A stretch of 64,000 nucleotides of DNA. Origin: Paractinoplanes lichenicola (lineage in GTDB: Bacteria; Actinomycetota; Actinomycetes; Mycobacteriales; Micromonosporaceae). Positions 16,244 through 25,638 of the stretch are shown piece by piece. Positions within the stretch are counted from its first letter, which is position 1. Every line of letters starts with the position of its first letter. Both the position numbers and the translations under genes were made by a program. The notes beneath the pieces are model-generated. The model saw only the letters and a list, made by a program, of their open reading frames with translations, did no database searches and was not told the DNA's origin. The stretch covers positions 682,001 through 746,000 of the forward strand of contig NZ_JAENHO010000003.1 of NCBI RefSeq assembly GCF_016785085.1. The letters run 5' to 3'.

Positions 16244-17629
16244 ATGCGAGCTCATGAGGCCGGGGCGCTGCACGGCGACCTCGGACAGCGGGGCCCTGCC
16301 TGGCTGCGTACGCCCGAGGACGTGAACGCCCTGGTGCCGCAGCTCTGGCCGCGGACCGTGAGCCGCGCCGAGGCGGGGCACCTGGAGATCGGCGGCGTCA
16401 GCGTCACCGACCTGGCCGCCGAGCACGGCACGCCGGCTTATCTGCTCGACGAGGACGACCTGCGCGCCCGCTGCCGTGACTTCGCGGCCGCGTTCGCCGA
16501 CTGCGACGTCTATTACGCGGGCAAGTCGTTCCTCTGCAAGGCGGTCGTCCGGATCATCGACGAGGAGGGCCTGCACCTCGACGTCTGCTCCGGCGGCGAG
16601 CTGGCGGTGGCGCTGGCGGCCGGGTTCCCGGCCGAGCGGCTGGGCTTCCACGGCAACAACAAGTCGGTCGCCGAGCTGCGCCGGGCGCTCGAGGCCGGGG
16701 TGGGCCGGATCATCGTCGACTCGTTCGACGAGATCGAGCGGCTGACCGAGTTGTCCAAAACAATGCAAAAGCGCCCGGACGTTCTGGTGCGAGTCACGGT
16801 GGGTGTCGAAGCGCACACCCACGAGTTCATCGCGACCGCCCACGAGGACCAGAAGTTCGGCTTCTCGCTGGCCGGCGGCTCGGCCTTCACGGCGGCGGTC
16901 AAGATCCTCGACGAGGGCGTGCTCAACCTGAAGGGGCTGCACTCGCACATCGGGTCGCAGATCTTCGACACCAGCGGCTTCGAGGTGGCGGCGCGGCGCG
17001 TGCTCGAGCTGCAGGCGCAGGTCCGTGACGCCCGCGGGGTCGAGCTGGAAGACCTCGACCTGGGCGGCGGCTTCGGCATCGCCTACACCACCCAGGACGA
17101 CCCCAGCACCCCCGGCGACCTGGCGAAACGGCTCAACAAGATCGTCGAGTCGGAGTGCGAGCTGGCCAACCTGCGCAAGCCGAAGCTGTCGATCGAGCCG
17201 GGCCGGGCGATCGTCGGGCCCGCGGTCCTGACGCTCTACGAGGTCGGCACGGTCAAGGACGTCGACGGCATCCGGACGTATGTGAGCGTCGACGGCGGCA
17301 TGAGCGACAACATCCGTACGGCGCTCTACGACGCGTCCTACTCGGCGACCCTGGCCGGCCGGGCCAGTGCGGCCGAGCCGTTGCTGGCCCGCGTGGTGGG
17401 AAAGCATTGTGAATCCGGGGACATCGTCGTGAAGGATGAATTCCTGCCCGCCGACGTGCAGCCCGGAGATCTTCTTGCCGTGCCCGGCACCGGCGCCTAC
17501 TGCCGGAGCATGGCCAGCAACTACAACCACGTCCCTCGGCCGCCCGTGGTGGCCGTGCGCGATGGCGCCTCGCGCGTGATCGTGCGGCGGGAGACCGAGG
17601 ACGACCTGCTCGCATTGGATGTTGGATGA
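16244..17629 (+). CDS. lysA: Diaminopimelate decarboxylase
   Basis: 461 residues. A PLP enzyme of fold III that decarboxylates meso-diaminopimelate to L-lysine, the last lysine step. The PLP lysine is in DVYYAGKSFLCKAV. Other family marks are HLDVCSGGELAVAL, LHSHIGSQIF, LDLGGGFGIAYT, EPGRAIVGPA, and the substrate-site Cys in KHCESGDIV. The N-terminal 50 residues (HEAGALHGDLG and PQLWPRTV) are the extension typical of actinobacterial LysA. AAAGGA lies upstream. Its stop overlaps the hom start (ATGA), so lysine and threonine synthesis are coupled. Confidence 0.97.
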   Translation: MRAHEAGALHGDLGQRGPAWLRTPEDVNALVPQLWPRTVSRAEAGHLEIGGVSVTDLAAEHGTPAYLLDEDDLRARCRDFAAAFADCDVYYAGKSFLCKAVVRIIDEEGLHLDVCSGGELAVALAAGFPAERLGFHGNNKSVAELRRALEAGVGRIIVDSFDEIERLTELSKTMQKRPDVLVRVTVGVEAHTHEFIATAHEDQKFGFSLAGGSAFTAAVKILDEGVLNLKGLHSHIGSQIFDTSGFEVAARRVLELQAQVRDARGVELEDLDLGGGFGIAYTTQDDPSTPGDLAKRLNKIVESECELANLRKPKLSIEPGRAIVGPAVLTLYEVGTVKDVDGIRTYVSVDGGMSDNIRTALYDASYSATLAGRASAAEPLLARVVGKHCESGDIVVKDEFLPADVQPGDLLAVPGTGAYCRSMASNYNHVPRPPVVAVRDGASRVIVRRETEDDLLALDVG

Positions 17630-18939
17630 CGCAGCCTGCAAAGCCCGTCCGCCTCGCCCTCCTGGGCTGCGGCACCGTCGGGTCGGAAGTCGTACGCCTG
17701 CTGAACGCCCAGGCCGAAGATCTGACCGCCCGGATCGGCGCCCCGCTCGAGATCGTCGGCATCGCGGTGCGCCGGCTCGGCCGTGAGCGCGGCGACCTGC
17801 CCGTCGACCCGGGCCTGTTCACTACCGACGCGCTCGGGCTGGTCAAGCGCGACGACGTGGACGTGGTGGTCGAGGTCGTGGGCGGCATCGAGCCGGCCCG
17901 CACCTGGCTGGTCGAGGCGCTGCGCGCCGGCAAGAGCGTGATCACGGCCAACAAGGCCCTGCTGGCCGAGGACGGCGCCGCCCTGCACGACGCGGCGGCC
18001 GAGGGCAACGCCGACCTCTACTACGAGGCGTCCGTGGCCGGCGCGATCCCGCTGCTGCGCCCCCTGCGCGAGTCGCTGCACGGCGACCGCGTCACCCGGG
18101 TCACCGGCATCGTCAACGGCACGACGAATTTCATCCTCTCGTCGATGGACTCCTCCGGGGCCGGCTTCAGCGAGGCCCTCGACGAGGCCACCGAGCTCGG
18201 ATATGCCGAGGCCGACCCCACGGCCGACGTCGAGGGCTTCGACGCCGCGGCCAAGGCGGCCATCCTGGCTTCGCTCGCCTTCCATTCGCGGGTCACCGCG
18301 GCCGACGTCTTCCGCGAGGGGATGACGGGTGTGACCGCGGGCGACATGGCCAGCGCGAAGGAGATGGGCTGCACGATCAAGCTGCTCTGCATCGCCGAGC
18401 GCGGGCCCGACTCGGCCGGGCAGGAGTCGGTGAGCGTGCGCGTGCACCCGGCGATGATCCCGCGCAGCCACCCGCTGGCCGGGGTCGGCGACGCCTTCAA
18501 CGCGGTGTTCGTCGAGGCCGAGGCGGCCGGTCAGCTCATGTTCTACGGCCGGGGGGCGGGCGGCACGCCGACCGCGAGCGCGGTGCTGGGCGACATCGTG
18601 GCGGCGGCCCGCAACCGGCTCTCGGGCACCCGCGCGCCGAGCGAGAGCAACTACGCCCACCTGCCCGTACGGCCGATCGGCGAGGCCGTGACGAGATATC
18701 ACATCAGCCTCGACGTGGCCGAACGACCGGGCGTGCTGGCCAGTGTGGCCGGCGTCTTCGCCCAGCACGAGGTGTCGATCGCGACCGTACGGCAGTCCGG
18801 CCGCGCGGAGGACGCCAAGCTGGTCATCGTGACCCACGGCGCCCCCGACGCCAACCTGGCCGCGACCGTCGAGGAGCTGTCGCGGCTCGATATCGTGCGG
18901 TCGATCGCGAGCGTGCTGCGGGTCGAGGGTGGAGCCTGA
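17626..18939 (+). CDS. hom: Homoserine dehydrogenase
   Basis: 437 residues. Reduces aspartate semialdehyde to homoserine, the branch point to threonine and methionine. The NAD(P) fold is RLALLGCGTVGSEVV. The catalytic domain has the signature AGAIPLLRPLRESLHGD...VTGIVNGTTNFIL with the conserved Lys in FDAAAKAAILASLAF. A C-terminal ACT domain (YHISLDVAERPGVLASVAGVFAQ) is the usual site of threonine feedback control. It overlaps lysA by 4 bp and thrC follows after 33 bp. Confidence 0.97.
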   Translation: MTQPAKPVRLALLGCGTVGSEVVRLLNAQAEDLTARIGAPLEIVGIAVRRLGRERGDLPVDPGLFTTDALGLVKRDDVDVVVEVVGGIEPARTWLVEALRAGKSVITANKALLAEDGAALHDAAAEGNADLYYEASVAGAIPLLRPLRESLHGDRVTRVTGIVNGTTNFILSSMDSSGAGFSEALDEATELGYAEADPTADVEGFDAAAKAAILASLAFHSRVTAADVFREGMTGVTAGDMASAKEMGCTIKLLCIAERGPDSAGQESVSVRVHPAMIPRSHPLAGVGDAFNAVFVEAEAAGQLMFYGRGAGGTPTASAVLGDIVAAARNRLSGTRAPSESNYAHLPVRPIGEAVTRYHISLDVAERPGVLASVAGVFAQHEVSIATVRQSGRAEDAKLVIVTHGAPDANLAATVEELSRLDIVRSIASVLRVEGGA

Positions 18940-18972
18940 GTAATGCCGACGTCTGACGTGAGGAGCACTGCC

Positions 18973-20022
18973 ATGTATCGGGGACTCATCGAGGCGTATC
19001 GGGACCGGCTGCCGGTCACCGACAAGACCCCGGTGGTCACGCTGCACGAGGGCAACACGCCGCTCGTGCCCGCGCCGGTGCTCTCCGCGCGGACGGGGGC
19101 TGACGTCTACCTCAAGGTCGAGGGGGCCAACCCGACCGGGTCGTTCAAGGACCGCGGCATGACCATGGCCGTCTCCAAGGCCGTGGAGGAGGGCGCGAAG
19201 GCGATCATCTGCGCGTCCACCGGCAACACCAGCGCCTCCGCCGCGGCGTACGCGGCCCGGGCCGGGGTCACCTGCGCGGTGCTCGTGCCGCAGGGCAAGA
19301 TCGCGCTGGGCAAGCTGGCCCAGGCGCTCGTCCACGGCGCGAAGCTGCTGCAGGTCAACGGCAACTTCGACGACTGCCTGGCGTTGGCCTCGAAGCTGTC
19401 GCAGGACTTCCCGGTCTCGCTGGTCAACTCGGTCAACATCTTCCGCCTGCACGGTCAGAAGACGGCCGCCTTCGAGATCGTCGAGGCGCTGGGCGACGCC
19501 CCCGACATCCACTGCCTCCCGGTCGGCAACGCCGGCAACATCTCGGCGTACTGGATGGGCTATCAGGAGGACCACGAGGCGGGCAACAGCACCCGCCTGC
19601 CGCGCATGTTCGGCTTCCAGGCGTCGGGCGCCGCGCCGATCGTCACCGGCAAGGTCGTCGAGGAGCCCTCCACGATCGCCACCGCCATCCGGATCGGCAA
19701 CCCGGCCAGCTGGACCAAGGCCCTCGACGCGCGCGACACCTCGGGCGGCCTGATCTCCGCCGTGACCGACCGCGAGATCCTGACGGCCTATCGGCTGCTG
19801 GCCCGCGAGGTCGGCGTGTTCGTCGAGCTGGGCAGCGCGGCCAGCGTCGCCGGTCTGCTGCAGCAGGCGGCCGAGGGCAAGATCCCGGCCGGCTCGACGG
19901 TCGTCTGCACGGTCACCGGTCACGGGCTCAAGGACCCGGAGTGGGCCATCTCGACCGCCCCGTCGCCGACGACCATCCAGAACGACGTCCTGATCGCGGC
20001 GCGGGAGCTAGGGCTGGCCTGA
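18973..20022 (+). CDS. thrC: Threonine synthase
   Basis: 349 residues, the short bacterial type. A PLP enzyme converting O-phosphohomoserine to threonine. The PLP lysine is in [15 protein letters not shown]. The phosphate cup is VGNAGN, and [19 protein letters not shown] is conserved. ATG 18973 is used because GAGGAG stands 7 nt upstream; an in-frame ATG at 18943 lacks a site and adds ten non-family residues. Its partner thrB, usually adjacent, lies 5.6 kb downstream beyond the efflux block. The last 15 bp overlap the convergent marR. Confidence 0.96.
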   Translation: MYRGLIEAYRDRLPVTDKTPVVTLHEGNTPLVPAPVLSARTGADVYLKVEGANPTGSFKDRGMTMAVSKAVEEGAKAIICASTGNTSASAAAYAARAGVTCAVLVPQGKIALGKLAQALVHGAKLLQVNGNFDDCLALASKLSQDFPVSLVNSVNIFRLHGQKTAAFEIVEALGDAPDIHCLPVGNAGNISAYWMGYQEDHEAGNSTRLPRMFGFQASGAAPIVTGKVVEEPSTIATAIRIGNPASWTKALDARDTSGGLISAVTDREILTAYRLLAREVGVFVELGSAASVAGLLQQAAEGKIPAGSTVVCTVTGHGLKDPEWAISTAPSPTTIQNDVLIAARELGLA

Positions 20023-20451
20023 GCCGGCCGCCTTGATGATCAACGCGGTGGCCTGAGCCACCAGATCGAGCTCCTCGGCTGAGAGACGGCTGAGGATCGT
20101 ACGCATCTTCTCGTCCCCGGCGTTGAAGATGCTCCCGATGAGATCGCGGCCCGTGCGTGTCAGCGCGATCCGGCGGACCCGCCGGTCGTGCGGATCCTCC
20201 GCGCGCGCCACCAGGTCTTGCACGACGAGCCGATCGATCATGCCGGTCAGCGCGGCCGCGCCGATCCCGAGCAGGCCGGCCAGCTCACCGCCCGAGACGG
20301 AGCCGTGGCGGGCGAGCAGCATGAGGATTTTGAGCTGCGACAGGGTCAGGTGCGAGGAGAAGAGGGGATCCTCCCGGTCCTCCGCGATCAGGTCCTGCAG
20401 CCGCTGCTGCGCGCCCATAATGTCCGCGATGAGCTGTTCTCGTGTGGCCAT
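20008..20451 (-). CDS. MarR family repressor
   Basis: 147 residues, normal for MarR. Winged-helix core: [42 protein letters not shown] and the wing [20 protein letters not shown]. MarR dimers sense phenolics and drugs and repress efflux genes. It is divergent from the RND transporter, with a candidate operator between them at 20542-20576, so it probably controls that transporter. AAGGGG lies before the ATG. Confidence 0.92.
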   Translation of the reverse strand: MATREQLIADIMGAQQRLQDLIAEDREDPLFSSHLTLSQLKILMLLARHGSVSGGELAGLLGIGAAALTGMIDRLVVQDLVARAEDPHDRRVRRIALTRTGRDLIGSIFNAGDEKMRTILSRLSAEELDLVAQATALIIKAAGSGQP

Positions 20452-20541
20452 CGCGGGACCCCTTCTCTGTGACGCGCCGATGGCCGTACCGAGTCCATCT
20501 CTTTACGGACGCTACCAGCGGACCCCGGCGGAAAACCATTT

Positions 20542-20576
20542 GTTCGTGTCGGGCAAAATATTTATGCTGGACGAAC
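20542..20576. promoter_or_regulatory. Candidate MarR operator upstream of the RND gene
   Basis: GTTCGT (20542-20547) is mirrored by ACGAAC (20571-20576). Nested inside are GGCA and TGCT arms around the AT-rich core AAATATTT. The resulting two-fold symmetric site covers the divergent promoter region of marR and the RND gene. The AT-rich core stands out in this GC-rich DNA. Confidence 0.55.
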
Positions 20577-20595
20577 TATTACCGGGGGAGCGCAC

Positions 20596-23500
20596 ATGTC
20601 ATTCCTGACCCGGCTGAGCCTGGCCAACAGAGGGCTCATCGCCCTGATCGCCATCATCATCACCGGCTTCGGCCTCTTCGCCATCCCATCGCTGAAACAG
20701 CAGCTGTTCCCGTCGATCGAGTTCCCCGCGGCCTTCGTGACCGCGACGCTCCCGGGCGCCGGCCCCGAGATCATCCAGGATCAGATCACGGAACCGCTCG
20801 AGGACGCGGCGAAGGGCCTCGACGGCATCGACAGCGTCACGTCGAGCACCCGCGAGGGCATCGCGACGGTGACTGTCGCCTTCGTCTTCGGCACCGACAT
20901 CGACACCGCGGTCAACCAGCTGACCACGGCGGTCAACCGGGTGCAGCCGTCCCTGCCCGCCGACGTCACGCCGACGATCTTCGCGGGCGGCACCGACGAC
21001 ATCCCGGCGATCGTGCTGGCCGCCTCGGGCGGGGGTGACGAGAGCGAGCTGCTCGAGCGGCTCAACGACACCGTCGTGCCGGAGCTCAACGCGATCTCCG
21101 GCGTGCGCGACACCCAGATCACCGGCGCCCGCGCGGCCCAGGTCGTGATCACGCCCGACTTCGCCAAGCTGACCGCGGCCGGGGTCACCCCGCAGGCGAT
21201 CACCACCGTGCTCCAGCAGAACGGCATCTCGGTGCCGGCCGGCGCGGTCAACGACGGCAACCGGTCGCTCACCGTGCAGGTCGGCACGCCGCTCACCTCG
21301 ATCGACCAGCTCAAGCAGGTCTATCTCACTGGCTCCCGGGGCCCGGTGCAGCTCGGCTCGGTGGCCACGGTTGAGAGCAAGCTGCCCGCGGCGACCTCCT
21401 ACACCCGCACCGACGGGCAGAACAGCCTGGGCATCGCGGTCACCGCCCGCCCCGACGGCAACCCGGTCGACATCTCGCACGAGGTCCGCGACAAGCTGGC
21501 CGACCTGCAGAAGGCGTCCGGCGCCACGCTGACGGTCGTCGTCGACCAGGCGCCGTTCGTCGAGCGCTCGATCGAGAGCCTCACCACCGAGGGCCTCCTC
21601 GGCCTGGTGATGGCCGTGATCGTCATCCTGGTCTTCCTGCTCTCGGTGCGCTCGACGCTGGTCACGGCCGTCTCGATCCCGCTGTCGGTGCTGATCGCCC
21701 TGATCGCGCTCTGGACCGGTGATTACACGCTCAACCTGCTCACCCTGGGCGCGTTGACGATCGCGATCGGCCGCGTGGTCGACGACTCGATCGTCGTCCT
21801 GGAAAACATCAAGAGACATCTGGAGTACGGCGAGCCGAAGGTCCACGCGATCGTCTCGGCCGTGCGCGAGGTGTCGGGCGCGGTGACCGCCTCGACCCTG
21901 ACCACGGTCGCCGTGTTCGCGCCCATCGCGCTGGTCGGCGGTTTCGTGGGCCAGATCTTCTCGTCGTTCGCCATCACCGTCACCGTGGCCCTGCTGGCCT
22001 CGCTGGTCGTGGCGCTGACCGTGGTCCCCGTCCTGGCGTACTGGTTCCTCAAGCCCCCGCCCGAGGGCGCCGACCCCGAGGCCATCCGGCAGGCCGCCGA
22101 GGAGAAGGAGCGCCGCAGCCCGCTGCAGCGCGGCTATCTCCCGGTGATCAATTTCGCCACCAAGCGGCGGTGGACCACGCTGACGATCGGCCTCGTCGTG
22201 CTGATCGGCACGCTCGGGCTGGCCAGCCGGCTCGAGACGAACTTCATCGACCAGTCCGGTCAGGACTCGCTCTCGATCTCGCAGGAGATGCCGGTCGGCA
22301 CCAACCTGGCGGCCACCGACGCGGCGGCCAAGCAGGTCGAGCAGGTGCTGGCCGACACCGAGGGCGTCAAGACCTATCAGGTGTCGCTGGGCAGTGGCGG
22401 CGACTTCAACCCGTTCGTCGGCGGCGGGGGCGCCAGCACCGCGAGCTTCAACGTCGGCCTCGAGGAGGACGCCGACGCGGTCGAGCTCACCGATCAGCTG
22501 CGCGAGAAGTTCGCCGGCATGAACGGCATCGGCGAGGTCAGCATCGGCGGCGACAGCTCCGGGCTGGGCGGCGGCAACGAGCTGTCGGTCCAGGTCAAGG
22601 CGGCCGACCTCGACGCGCTGACCGGCGCCACCGAGCAGGTGCAGCAGGCGATGGCGGCCACCGGCGGCGTCGTCGAGGCCAAGAGCTCGCTCGCGGCCAG
22701 CGTCCCGCGGCTCCAGGTCTCGGTGAAGCGTGAGGTCGCCGCGCAGTACGGCCTGACCGAGGCGGGCATCGCGCAGAGCGTGGCCGGCGCCTTCCGGTCG
22801 GCGCCCGCCGGGCAGATGACGGTCGACGGCTCCGGCCAGGACGTGGTCATCTCGTTCGGCACGGCCCCGGCCAGCCCGGAGGCGCTGCGCAAGCTGCCGG
22901 TCACCTCCGCCCGCGGCGTCGTGCCGCTCGGCACGCTGGCCGAGGTCAAGGAGGTCAGCGGCCCCGAGGAGGTCACCCGCGTCGACGGCGACCGCACGGT
23001 CACCGTGACCGGCACGGCGACCGGCTCCGACCTCGGCGCGGCCACCCGTGAGCTGCAGCAGAAGCTCGACGACCTGACCCTGCCGGCCGGCGCCACGGCG
23101 ACCATCGGCGGCACCAGCGCCGACCAGGCCGAGGCGTTCCAGCAGCTGGGCCTGGCCGTGCTGGCGGCCATCGCGATCGTCTTCATCATCATGGTGGCGA
23201 CGTTCCGCAGCCTCATCCAGCCGGTGATCCTGCTGGTGTCGATCCCGTTCGCGGCGACCGGCGCGATCGCCCTGCTGCTGATCACCGGCACCCCGCTCGG
23301 CGTGCCCGCGCTGATCGGTGTGTTGATGCTCGTCGGCATCGTGGTGACAAATGCCATCGTGCTGATGGATCTGATCAACCACTACCGGGCGGCCGGCATG
23401 GGCGTGCAGGAGGCGGTGATCGAGGGCGGCCGGCACCGTCTGCGGCCGATCCTGATGACCGCCATCGCGACCATCTTCGCCCTGATCCCGATGGCGCTCG

Positions 23501-23823
23501 GCCTCACCGGCGAGGGTGGCTTCATCTCGCAGCCACTGGCCATTGTGGTCATCGGCGGCCTGGTCAGCTCGACGCTGCTCACCCTGGTGCTGGTGCCGAC
23601 GCTCTACACGATGGTCGAGAACAGCAAAGAGAAGCGGCGGCAGAAGCGGCTGGCCAAGCGTGGCGCCGTCACCCCGCCCGAGGAGCCGGTGGAGCCGGAC
23701 GACAACGGCGGTCCGGCCGGGCCGCCGGAGCCCAAGCCGCAGCCGAGCGGTGCCCTGCGCGGCTACACGGATCAGTTCGAGGTGCTGAAGATGCCGAAGC
23801 GCCCCGACACCGCAACGGAGTAA
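20596..23823 (+). CDS. RND-type efflux permease (HAE1/AcrB-like)
   Basis: 1075 residues, full RND length with 12 membrane helices and two large extracytoplasmic loops. The N-terminus MSFLTRLSLANRGLIALIAI leads into helix 1 and a porter domain (PSIEFPAAFVTATLPGAGPE). The proton-relay Asp pair in helix 4 is seen in RVVDDSIVVLENI. A cytoplasmic Pro/Glu-rich tail ends the protein. It probably exports drugs or lipids with the proton gradient, as YerP/SwrC do in Gram-positives. No membrane-fusion or outer-membrane partner is nearby. GGGGGAG lies 5 nt before the ATG. It is divergent from marR. Confidence 0.92.
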   Translation: MSFLTRLSLANRGLIALIAIIITGFGLFAIPSLKQQLFPSIEFPAAFVTATLPGAGPEIIQDQITEPLEDAAKGLDGIDSVTSSTREGIATVTVAFVFGTDIDTAVNQLTTAVNRVQPSLPADVTPTIFAGGTDDIPAIVLAASGGGDESELLERLNDTVVPELNAISGVRDTQITGARAAQVVITPDFAKLTAAGVTPQAITTVLQQNGISVPAGAVNDGNRSLTVQVGTPLTSIDQLKQVYLTGSRGPVQLGSVATVESKLPAATSYTRTDGQNSLGIAVTARPDGNPVDISHEVRDKLADLQKASGATLTVVVDQAPFVERSIESLTTEGLLGLVMAVIVILVFLLSVRSTLVTAVSIPLSVLIALIALWTGDYTLNLLTLGALTIAIGRVVDDSIVVLENIKRHLEYGEPKVHAIVSAVREVSGAVTASTLTTVAVFAPIALVGGFVGQIFSSFAITVTVALLASLVVALTVVPVLAYWFLKPPPEGADPEAIRQAAEEKERRSPLQRGYLPVINFATKRRWTTLTIGLVVLIGTLGLASRLETNFIDQSGQDSLSISQEMPVGTNLAATDAAAKQVEQVLADTEGVKTYQVSLGSGGDFNPFVGGGGASTASFNVGLEEDADAVELTDQLREKFAGMNGIGEVSIGGDSSGLGGGNELSVQVKAADLDALTGATEQVQQAMAATGGVVEAKSSLAASVPRLQVSVKREVAAQYGLTEAGIAQSVAGAFRSAPAGQMTVDGSGQDVVISFGTAPASPEALRKLPVTSARGVVPLGTLAEVKEVSGPEEVTRVDGDRTVTVTGTATGSDLGAATRELQQKLDDLTLPAGATATIGGTSADQAEAFQQLGLAVLAAIAIVFIIMVATFRSLIQPVILLVSIPFAATGAIALLLITGTPLGVPALIGVLMLVGIVVTNAIVLMDLINHYRAAGMGVQEAVIEGGRHRLRPILMTAIATIFALIPMALGLTGEGGFISQPLAIVVIGGLVSSTLLTLVLVPTLYTMVENSKEKRRQKRLAKRGAVTPPEEPVEPDDNGGPAGPPEPKPQPSGALRGYTDQFEVLKMPKRPDTATE

Positions 23824-23834
23824 CGACGAAGACG

Positions 23835-23866
23835 CCGGGCGGTCGGATCTCGATCCGGCCGCCCGG
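23835..23866 (+). terminator. Intrinsic hairpin after the RND gene
   Basis: A 14-bp stem with one G-U pair (CCGGGCGGTCGGAT / ATCCGGCCGCCCGG) and loop CTCG, beginning 11 bp after the RND stop and ending 14 bp before the next GTG start. No T-run follows. It separates the RND gene from the MFS gene. Confidence 0.75.
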
Positions 23867-23880
23867 TAACGTCCCGGTAC

Positions 23881-25125
23881 GTGGCAACAGCGTTTTCGGT
23901 CGTTACTCGGAACCGGGATTTCCGGCGGCTCTTCGCGGCCGAGCTCGTCGTCTTCGGCGCCGACTGGTTCGTGATGGTCCCGCTGCTCGTGCTGCTGCCC
24001 GAGCTGACCGGCAGCGGCATCTGGGGCGGCCTGGTGCTGGCCGCCGACACCGGCATCAACGCGCTGCTGCTGCCCTACACCGGCACGATCGCCGACCGGT
24101 TCGACCGGCGGAAGATCCTGATCATCGCGAACCTGGCCGCGGTCGTCGCGGTGCTGCTGCTGTTCGCGGTGCGCTCGGCCGCCACGGCCCCGCTCGCCCT
24201 GGTCGCGATCGGCGCGATGGCGGTGGCGAAGGCCTTCTACTCCCCGGCCGCCTCGGCCGCGCTGCCCAACGTCGTCGACCCGGACGACCTGCCCGCGGCG
24301 AACACTGTCTCGGGCTCGGCCTGGGGCACCATGACGATCGTCGGCGCCTCGCTGGGCGGCGTGGTGGGTGCGGCCTTCGGCCCGTACGCGTGCTTCGGCA
24401 TCACCGCCGGGCTGCTGATCCTGGGCGCCGCGCTGACCTTCACCATTCGCCGTCCCCTGCAGGCGGGCCGCGACGAGAGCACGCCGGCGCCGCGCACCCG
24501 GCACGCGCTGCGCGAGTCGTTCGGCTATCTGCGGCAGAACCCGCGCATCCGGGCGCTGGTGACCGTGAAGATGGCGGCCGGGCTGGGCAACGGCGTGCTG
24601 ACCGTCTTTCCCCTGATCGCCGGGCTGCACGGGGCGGGCGTGCTCGGCGCCGGCCTGCTTTTCGCCGTACGCGGGGCCGGGGCGCTCGCCGGACCCTTCG
24701 TGCTGGGCCCGGTCATCCGCCGCCGGTCGTGGCTCTTTCCGGGGCTGGCCCTCTCGATGTCGACCTACGGCCTCGGCTATCTCGGCGTGGCCGTGGCCCC
24801 GTGGTTCCCGCTGGTGCTGGCGCTCGTCTTCGTCGCGCATCTGGCCGGCGGCGCCAACTGGGTGCTGTCGAACTACGCGCTGCAGGGCGAGGTGCCCGAT
24901 CGGCTGCGCGGACGGGTCTTCTCGACCGATCTGATGCTGGCCACGCTGGCCATCGCGATCAGCCAGCTGGGCGCGACCGCCGTGGTCGACCTCGTCGACG
25001 AGTGGGTCATCCTGGCCGGCTGCGGCCTGGTCACGCTGCTCTACGCGATCGGCTGGCGGATCGCGACCCGCAAGGTGGCCCGATCGGAGCCGTCAGCGGC
25101 CGGGACCGGCCCAGGGGTCAGCTGA
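23881..25125 (+). CDS. MFS transporter, enterobactin-exporter-like
   Basis: 414 residues, about 12 membrane helices. It begins TAFSVVTRNRDFRRLFAAELVVFGADWF, and the motif A loop is YTGTIADRFDRRKILIIANL, both typical of EntS/TetV-like exporters. The substrate is unknown. The GTG start at 23881 lies 8 nt after TAACGT, so it may be leaderless. The C-terminal ~14 residues fall inside a degenerate tandem repeat (25086-25210), so the tail is probably not family-conserved. It belongs to the block inserted between thrC and thrB. Confidence 0.87.
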   Translation: MATAFSVVTRNRDFRRLFAAELVVFGADWFVMVPLLVLLPELTGSGIWGGLVLAADTGINALLLPYTGTIADRFDRRKILIIANLAAVVAVLLLFAVRSAATAPLALVAIGAMAVAKAFYSPAASAALPNVVDPDDLPAANTVSGSAWGTMTIVGASLGGVVGAAFGPYACFGITAGLLILGAALTFTIRRPLQAGRDESTPAPRTRHALRESFGYLRQNPRIRALVTVKMAAGLGNGVLTVFPLIAGLHGAGVLGAGLLFAVRGAGALAGPFVLGPVIRRRSWLFPGLALSMSTYGLGYLGVAVAPWFPLVLALVFVAHLAGGANWVLSNYALQGEVPDRLRGRVFSTDLMLATLAIAISQLGATAVVDLVDEWVILAGCGLVTLLYAIGWRIATRKVARSEPSAAGTGPGVS

Positions 25126-25210
25126 GGAGCAGTCAGCGGCCGCCCGGCCCCAAGGTTGGCGGAGGAGCCGTCAGCGGCCAGGACCGGCCCAGGGGCCGGC
25201 TGGGGAATCG
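25086..25210. repeat. Three imperfect ~39-bp tandem repeats spanning two gene ends
   Basis: GTCAGCGGCC occurs at 25092, 25132 and 25170, each followed by a related GGACCGGCCCAGGGG-type tract; the second copy is degenerate. Copy 1 encodes the tail of the MFS protein and contains its stop. Copy 3 supplies the stop codon and tail of the convergent membrane-protein gene. Confidence 0.8.
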
Positions 25211-25584
25211 TCCGGAACGGGGGCGGAAAGGGGCGGCGCCGACAACCGGGCCGACTCGGAGCGGATCGAGGCGAACGCGGCCACCAGCAAGGCCAGGCCG
25301 CCCGCGAACAGCAGCGTGAAGATGAACGAGATGATGCTGCTGAGCAGGCCGAATTGGGTCGCCGACCAGTCGAGCCGCAGGATCACGTGGCTGAAGGCCA
25401 GCTGATAGAGCAACGACACGGCCGTCTCGGCCAGCAGCACGATCAGGCCGGCGCGGGCCAGCGTGTGACTGCGCCCGGGCAGCCGCCGCTCCGCGCGGCC
25501 GAGCAGAGCCAGGCCGACAACCAGCACCACCAGCACCGGTAGCTGCACGATGAAGAAGCTGAACAGCGAGGCCATGAATTCCAC
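25171..25584 (-). CDS. Hypothetical membrane protein, three helices
   Basis: 137 residues, not recognised. Helices are near residues 4-28 (SLFSFFIVQLPVLVVLVVGLA), 44-65 (RAGLIVLLAETAVSLLYQLAF) and 78-105 (FGLLSSIISFIFTLLFAGGL), followed by a polar Ser/Pro tail encoded partly by the tandem repeat. GTG 25584 is preferred because TAGGTT ends 7 nt before it; ATG 25575 is an alternative. It is divergent from thrB with back-to-back leaderless promoters. It may be coding-neutral cargo of the inserted block. Confidence 0.7.
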   Translation of the reverse strand: MEFMASLFSFFIVQLPVLVVLVVGLALLGRAERRLPGRSHTLARAGLIVLLAETAVSLLYQLAFSHVILRLDWSATQFGLLSSIISFIFTLLFAGGLALLVAAFASIRSESARLSAPPLSAPVPDDSPAGPWAGPGR

Positions 25585-25591
25585 GGGGCTG

Positions 25592-25632
25592 AACCTACCG
25601 GGGGGATATGACAAAAGATCAAGCCCTAGTCT
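25592..25632. promoter_or_regulatory. Divergent leaderless promoters (membrane protein and thrB)
   Basis: Minus strand: TAGGTT (25597-25592), 7 nt before the GTG at 25584. Plus strand: TAGTCT (25627-25632), 6 nt before the ATG of thrB at 25639. Both genes start transcription at their start codons, from boxes only 29 bp apart. Confidence 0.55.
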
Positions 25633-25638
25633 GTGGCG

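Noticed and set aside
20599..24840. A 1413-codon frame on the minus strand
   Set aside because: It is the antisense shadow of the RND and MFS genes; the His/Arg/Asp-rich product has no fold features.
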